Shown: piece by piece, positions 56,748-60,024 of the stretch
Numbering within the stretch: the stretch's first letter is position 1
Layout of the letters: each line of letters starts with the position of its first letter
Assembly: GCF_030378065.1 (NCBI RefSeq)
Contig: NZ_JAUCGJ010000028.1
Coordinates: 1-60,024, forward strand
Direction: 5' to 3'
Source: Candidatus Venteria ishoeyi
GTDB taxonomy: Bacteria; Pseudomonadota; Gammaproteobacteria; Beggiatoales; Beggiatoaceae
Length of the DNA: 60,024 nucleotides
Position numbers and translations under genes: made by a program
Notes under the pieces: generated by a model
Database searches by the model: none
What the model saw: only the letters and a program-made list of their open reading frames with translations
What the model was told of the DNA's origin: nothing

Positions 56748-58190
56748 TCACTGTCCGTCGCGCACCAGGCGAACGTGCCGGTTGCTGCCACGGTAGTCGT
56801 TGCCGTCGTTTCCATTGCTGAAGTGCACGTACCAGGCGCCGTCCGAATCGGCGGCATAGGGCGAGCCTGACCAGACATCATATGGCGTATTAGGAAATAC
56901 ACTTTGTACGATGGTGGGGTTTTCATGGTCTGTTTCAGGTGATCCGGCACACCCCCAATCAAAGTTATTTGGCCGCTCCTGCGCTATATATTCCTCCAGC
57001 CCTGGCTTACCCTGATTAAAATAATCCAGCTTGCCATTGCTACAATACACCAGGCTGCGTAACTCTTGTATCGTGGGTATACGCCAGTCCTGATATTCGG
57101 CAAATGAGGCAGTTTGTTGTTTTGCCTTTTTCCACTCCATCGCTTTCTCTGCCCCCTGACAAGTCGCCCCATCCCAACGCTGCCCCACAACACAACGCAT
57201 CCACATCAACCCGGTTTTTGTATCCACAGCCGTGCCATTGGCATAAGCCACATAATGTTTAATACGCTGCCCTTGTGCTTGAGAAGGTGTACGGGTTGTT
57301 TCCGGCACTGCTTGTGGCTGCGCTGATTGCTGTTCCTGCTTTTCCTGTACCAGAGCAATCGCACCACACCCCGCCATACAATAATCCCCAATCAAATCAT
57401 CTTCATTTTTAGGTTTTTGGATTTCCACCCGCTTACCGGCGCGTTTATCCTTTTGTGTCTGCAAAAATACCGCATCGCGCACCAGTTTCACCACCCGGCT
57501 GATGGGCTGATTGGCCTGTTGTTTTAAGGTTTGCAGCAAATAGCGGGTATACAGGCTGTTGCGCTCGCGTGGTCTGCCCCAGGCAATCTGGTTGCTGCCA
57601 GCGGCATAAGACACCAACGCACCGTCAGGCTGCATCAGCGCAAACCCCGCTGCACCCATGCCTTTTTTGCCGGATTCGGCAATGCGGTTGCGGCAGGCAT
57701 CCAAAAACATCAGCTTGACCTTAGCCGGGCTGTTTTCCAGCTTGCCCAGTATCCAGTGGGCGTTAAGCCCGTAGGTCTGCAAATCCACCCCGTCGGCATA
57801 GGCGCGGTTAGCGGCGGCGAGATAGTTGTAATAATCTCCGGTTTCCCATACCTGCGCACCGTGACCGGAATAATAAAACAATACCGTATCCCCGGCGGCA
57901 ATGCGGTAGCGTGGTGGACATTTGCGGCGGTTAGATTCCAGCCCGATCAGGCAGTTTACCGCATATTCCATCTGGCTTTTGCCAGCATCTTTGAGCAAAT
58001 AAACCTGAAAACCATAAGATGCCAGCAGGTCTTTCATGTCTTTGGCATCTTCGTGGGGATTGGGCAACGGGCCGAATAAATTACGCTGGCTGATTTGCGG
58101 ATAATTTTCATTACCGATGACCAGCGCGATTTGCTTGGCGGCGCTCAAGGGGGTGAATAACAGCAGGTATAAAAGTATTAGTTTTTTCAT
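56748..58190 (-). CDS. Secreted caspase-like (C14) protease with DUF1566 C terminus, possible DGR target
   Basis: A 480-residue protein with a signal peptide (ILLYLLLFTPLSAA) and a caspase-like domain (about 20-240) with catalytic His110 (YYSGHG) and Cys166 (LDACRN). A Gln/Pro linker precedes a DUF1566/Lcl domain (about 310-480; TGLMWMRC, DWRIPTIQELRSLVYCSNG). The last ~40 residues (from WSGSPYAADS to HVRLVRDGQ) are encoded by visibly GC-rich DNA. From Tyr445 to Asn470, 18 of 26 codons end in C and can be derived from AAC by changing A only. This is the pattern of a diversity-generating retroelement variable region; caspase and Lcl domains are known hosts. No reverse transcriptase or template repeat lies in the window. 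Confidence 0.85.
   Translation of the reverse strand: MKKLILLYLLLFTPLSAAKQIALVIGNENYPQISQRNLFGPLPNPHEDAKDMKDLLASYGFQVYLLKDAGKSQMEYAVNCLIGLESNRRKCPPRYRIAAGDTVLFYYSGHGAQVWETGDYYNYLAAANRAYADGVDLQTYGLNAHWILGKLENSPAKVKLMFLDACRNRIAESGKKGMGAAGFALMQPDGALVSYAAGSNQIAWGRPRERNSLYTRYLLQTLKQQANQPISRVVKLVRDAVFLQTQKDKRAGKRVEIQKPKNEDDLIGDYCMAGCGAIALVQEKQEQQSAQPQAVPETTRTPSQAQGQRIKHYVAYANGTAVDTKTGLMWMRCVVGQRWDGATCQGAEKAMEWKKAKQQTASFAEYQDWRIPTIQELRSLVYCSNGKLDYFNQGKPGLEEYIAQERPNNFDWGCAGSPETDHENPTIVQSVFPNTPYDVWSGSPYAADSDGAWYVHFSNGNDGNDYRGSNRHVRLVRDGQ
56751..56880 (-). other. Candidate DGR variable region
   Basis: The end of the caspase-DUF1566 gene. It is GC-rich compared with neighbouring coding DNA and dominated by NNC codons (GAC, GGC, AAC, TAC, AGC, GCC, CAC, TTC) at positions expected to be solvent-exposed in a C-type lectin fold. 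It ends with a conserved-looking HVRLVR segment. Inferred, pending a matching template repeat. Confidence 0.55.
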
Positions 58191-58206
58191 ATTTTGGCTC
58201 CCGGCT

Positions 58207-58280
58207 CAGGTGAATTTTTTACGGATAACACCCCTTCGGAGGGGGGTTATCCGTGGCTCCCTGGAAAAATTAATTACCTG
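58207..58280 (-). repeat. 74-base hairpin element (family D), copy 2
   Basis: Inverted copy of 20168-20241: CAGGTGAATTTTTT, the ACGGATAACACCCCTT arm with one mismatch in its partner, and AAAAATTAATTACCTG. Same length (74) as copy 1. Lies in the 95 bases between the Rpn gene stop and the caspase gene start, so it may terminate Rpn transcription. Confidence 0.75.
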
Positions 58281-58285
58281 AAAGT

Positions 58286-59128
58286 CTATAGCTTGTCTAT
58301 TTGTGATTGGCTTAGCCCCGTTAATTCGATAATGGCGGATACCGGATCGCCTTTTTGTTTCATTTTTCCGGCGATAAGCTGTAACGCTTCCATCCTGCCT
58401 TCATCAAAGGCCGTATCAATAGAATTTTTTAAGTCACGGTAAATTTTCAGGCTTTCCTCATAAGCTGCATATTCTGCCTCCGTATAGTTGCCAAGTGCTG
58501 CCTGCTCAAATAATTTGGCAAATATGCGCTCCTGTAATTTCACCGGACGACTGCTTAAATCTTCCAGATTTTTCAGCACATACAGCCACTTGTCAAAATG
58601 GGTTTCCAGTTCATTTTCAGTTTTGTTGAACTTGGGCATTTCCAGATAAACATAAGTCAGTTTATCGTAAAAAACCTTATTGGTTTTTTTGTCGATTAAC
58701 TGTACTTCATGGTGAAACACTGCTGAGTCGTGTTTATCCTCATCAAACACAAAATCCAGAATACCGATGGTGTACACGGCATTAAGCTTAAAATTCCAGT
58801 CGCCTTTTTCCGCTTGTTGCTGAATCGGGAAGGTCGAATAATAAATGCTGCGGTCTTTGAAGTAGTTTTGTTTGGCTTTTTGCAGTTCAACAATAAATTT
58901 CTCACCACTTTCACTTTCGCAGTAAATATCAAATATGGCTTTGCGGCTGTCTGCGTCCCGCCCCAGTTGCTCCGGGGAAAGATAAGTCAGGTCGGTAATT
59001 CTGCCAGTGTCTTTTTGCAGCAGTTCGTTAAGAAAATCAATCAGAATGTCTTTATTCGGCTCGGAGCCGAATAATTTTTTAAAACCAAAGTCGGTAAACG
59101 GGCTGATGTATTTGTCTTTGATGCGCAT
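58286..59128 (-). CDS. Rpn/PDDEXK family nuclease-transposase-like protein
   Basis: A 280-residue protein of the Rpn (recombination-promoting nuclease)/PDDEXK_2 family. It starts with YISPFTDFGFKKLFGSEPNKDILIDFLNELL, and the nuclease core is IFDIYCESESGEKFIVELQKAK (Asp and Glu-x-Gln). The C-terminal helical part ends MEALQLIAGKMKQKGDPVSAIIELTGLSQSQIDKL, typical of the family. Some Rpn proteins cut DNA and promote RecA-independent recombination; others are proposed phage-defence or toxin proteins. The gene appears intact. It is flanked by a hairpin element on one side. Confidence 0.9.
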   Translation of the reverse strand: MRIKDKYISPFTDFGFKKLFGSEPNKDILIDFLNELLQKDTGRITDLTYLSPEQLGRDADSRKAIFDIYCESESGEKFIVELQKAKQNYFKDRSIYYSTFPIQQQAEKGDWNFKLNAVYTIGILDFVFDEDKHDSAVFHHEVQLIDKKTNKVFYDKLTYVYLEMPKFNKTENELETHFDKWLYVLKNLEDLSSRPVKLQERIFAKLFEQAALGNYTEAEYAAYEESLKIYRDLKNSIDTAFDEGRMEALQLIAGKMKQKGDPVSAIIELTGLSQSQIDKL

Positions 59129-59227
59129 GGTTGGTTTTCCTTGTATCCTAAAAACGACAAATGGCCCTGTTTACCCAGTGTTGCTTGATAATACTCTGAC
59201 TTGTAAGCGCCAGCTTGTCAAAATTAG

Positions 59228-59899
59228 TCAAGAAAAATGTACTTTTCCAACTAAATTTATCATTTCATTCTCATCCAGATATTCTGTTAAATCAGGACAG
59301 CACATATAGTCATAAGATTGCAGCAATGACATATAGTTAGTCATGAATAAATTTTCAAAATATTCATCAAATTCTTTTCTTGTTATCCCTTTGTTTATAT
59401 TTTTAAGCTTTCCCGTTTCTATCAAAGAAATAACATTATCCGGCAGTGCTTCCTTTGCAATAATCCCCCTATTTCTATGTGTAATAAAATAGCTGTATAT
59501 TATTTCTATTTTTTGTGAAAAATCATTATCAATCCTTAGAAGTTCAATCACTGTTTTCAGCTTCATTAAATTTTCAAACTCTTTGCTTGGTTCAAGCAAA
59601 TACAGATTAGACCACGTTACGTTTAATGCGCCTTGTACGTGTCCACAGATGTATCCAAATGACCAACCTGGAATCGATTTCTTTTCTCTTGATTTATAAT
59701 TTATGAGTGACTCAATGGCATTGGATAAATGTCTGATAAAATCATTCTCAACTTCAATTTCATCAAAGTCAAAATCTGCAATAGTGTTAGAACCATATTT
59801 ATATTTGGCGCATTCGAGCCATTTTCTTACTAATTGCATAGAAATTTTTCTAAGCACAAATTTCAGGGGTGAATTTCTTATGTTATGTTGATAATTCAT
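59228..59899 (-). CDS. AT-rich hypothetical protein
   Basis: About 223 residues, no family recognised. Largely helical and hydrophilic with several aromatic segments (SIPGWSFGYICGHVQGALNVTW) and a C terminus containing MCCPDLTEYLDENEMINLVG. No signal peptide or membrane helix. The DNA is clearly more AT-rich than neighbouring genes, suggesting recent acquisition. Starts at 59905 or 59899 are both possible (M-L-M). Could belong to a defence or toxin module continuing past the window end; nothing in the sequence shows this. Confidence 0.6.
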   Translation of the reverse strand: MNYQHNIRNSPLKFVLRKISMQLVRKWLECAKYKYGSNTIADFDFDEIEVENDFIRHLSNAIESLINYKSREKKSIPGWSFGYICGHVQGALNVTWSNLYLLEPSKEFENLMKLKTVIELLRIDNDFSQKIEIIYSYFITHRNRGIIAKEALPDNVISLIETGKLKNINKGITRKEFDEYFENLFMTNYMSLLQSYDYMCCPDLTEYLDENEMINLVGKVHFS

Positions 59900-60024
59900 C
59901 AGCAATTCCCGCTACATCCTGACTATTTCAGTCAACAATCATTTTCCATTTTTTTCTTAAGGTAATTTTTCATATCCACAAAAATACCTGTCCCGGCCTA
60001 ATGCCAAGCAGCTAAAAAGGAGAA

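Noticed and set aside
56561-56821. 86-codon plus-strand frame
   Set aside because: Crosses the nested inverted repeat and the antisense of the caspase gene; chance frame.

Overview
The window reads as chromosomal DNA of a gammaproteobacterium with moderate GC (a visual impression, not calculated). HslV, HslU, PriA, RppH, EfpL (YeiP), FxsA, CysQ and RarA are all of the gammaproteobacterial type. The accessory content is a CHAT protease, a caspase with a DUF1566 tail, a DUF4062/NTPase/WD40 giant, Uma2- and Rpn-type PD-(D/E)XK proteins and many small intergenic repeats. That combination is typical of Thiotrichales such as Beggiatoa- or Thiothrix-like sulfur bacteria. This placement is inference; there is no rRNA or tRNA gene to confirm it. 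I saw no CRISPR array and no complete IS element.

Layout. 1-2412: zinc/manganese-type ABC transporter ATPase and permease plus a DUF2145 protein. 2409-6847: sensor kinase (minus) and priA (plus). 6885-8987: compact minus-strand operon csrA, Mth938-like protein, pentapeptide-repeat protein and a two-domain globin. 9685-14605: three tightly coupled minus-strand genes, AAA ATPase, DUF3226 TOPRIM protein and a large SNF2 helicase, with a good promoter of their own; this is the best candidate for an undescribed defence-type system. 14809-16679: hslVU. 16740-20090: sugar transferase, fxsA, rppH and hemerythrin. 20478-24787: Met-rich secreted helical protein, TonB-like protein and CHAT protease. 24936-34049: ppdK, nitroreductase, CYTH-CHAD protein, subtilisin-like lipoprotein and a periplasmic adaptor. 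34181-37259: metallophosphatase and VanZ-like protein, bracketed by inverted repeats, then efpL. 37429-39201: DUF1566 protein. 39472-47381: minus-strand operon of peptide-binding lipoprotein, cysQ, DUF4062/NTPase/16xWD40 protein and MBL hydrolase. 47661-55265: secreted Lys/Pro-rich protein, bactofilin, rarA, PLD-like protein and a giant SF1 helicase with a decayed nuclease tail. 55287-59905: OmpA-like protein, Uma2, caspase-DUF1566, Rpn nuclease and an AT-rich unknown.

Three things deserve most attention. (1) The AAA/TOPRIM/SNF2 operon has the parts of OLD, Gabija and PARIS-like systems, but split and joined to a SNF2 motor. (2) The 3' end of the caspase-DUF1566 gene has the NNC codon pattern and GC jump expected of a diversity-generating retroelement variable region, although no reverse transcriptase lies in the window. 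(3) A family of ~164-bp elements (five copies) with terminal inverted repeats and an internal hairpin looks like a MITE. One copy supplies the stop codon of a gene, and two inverted copies bracket a two-gene unit.
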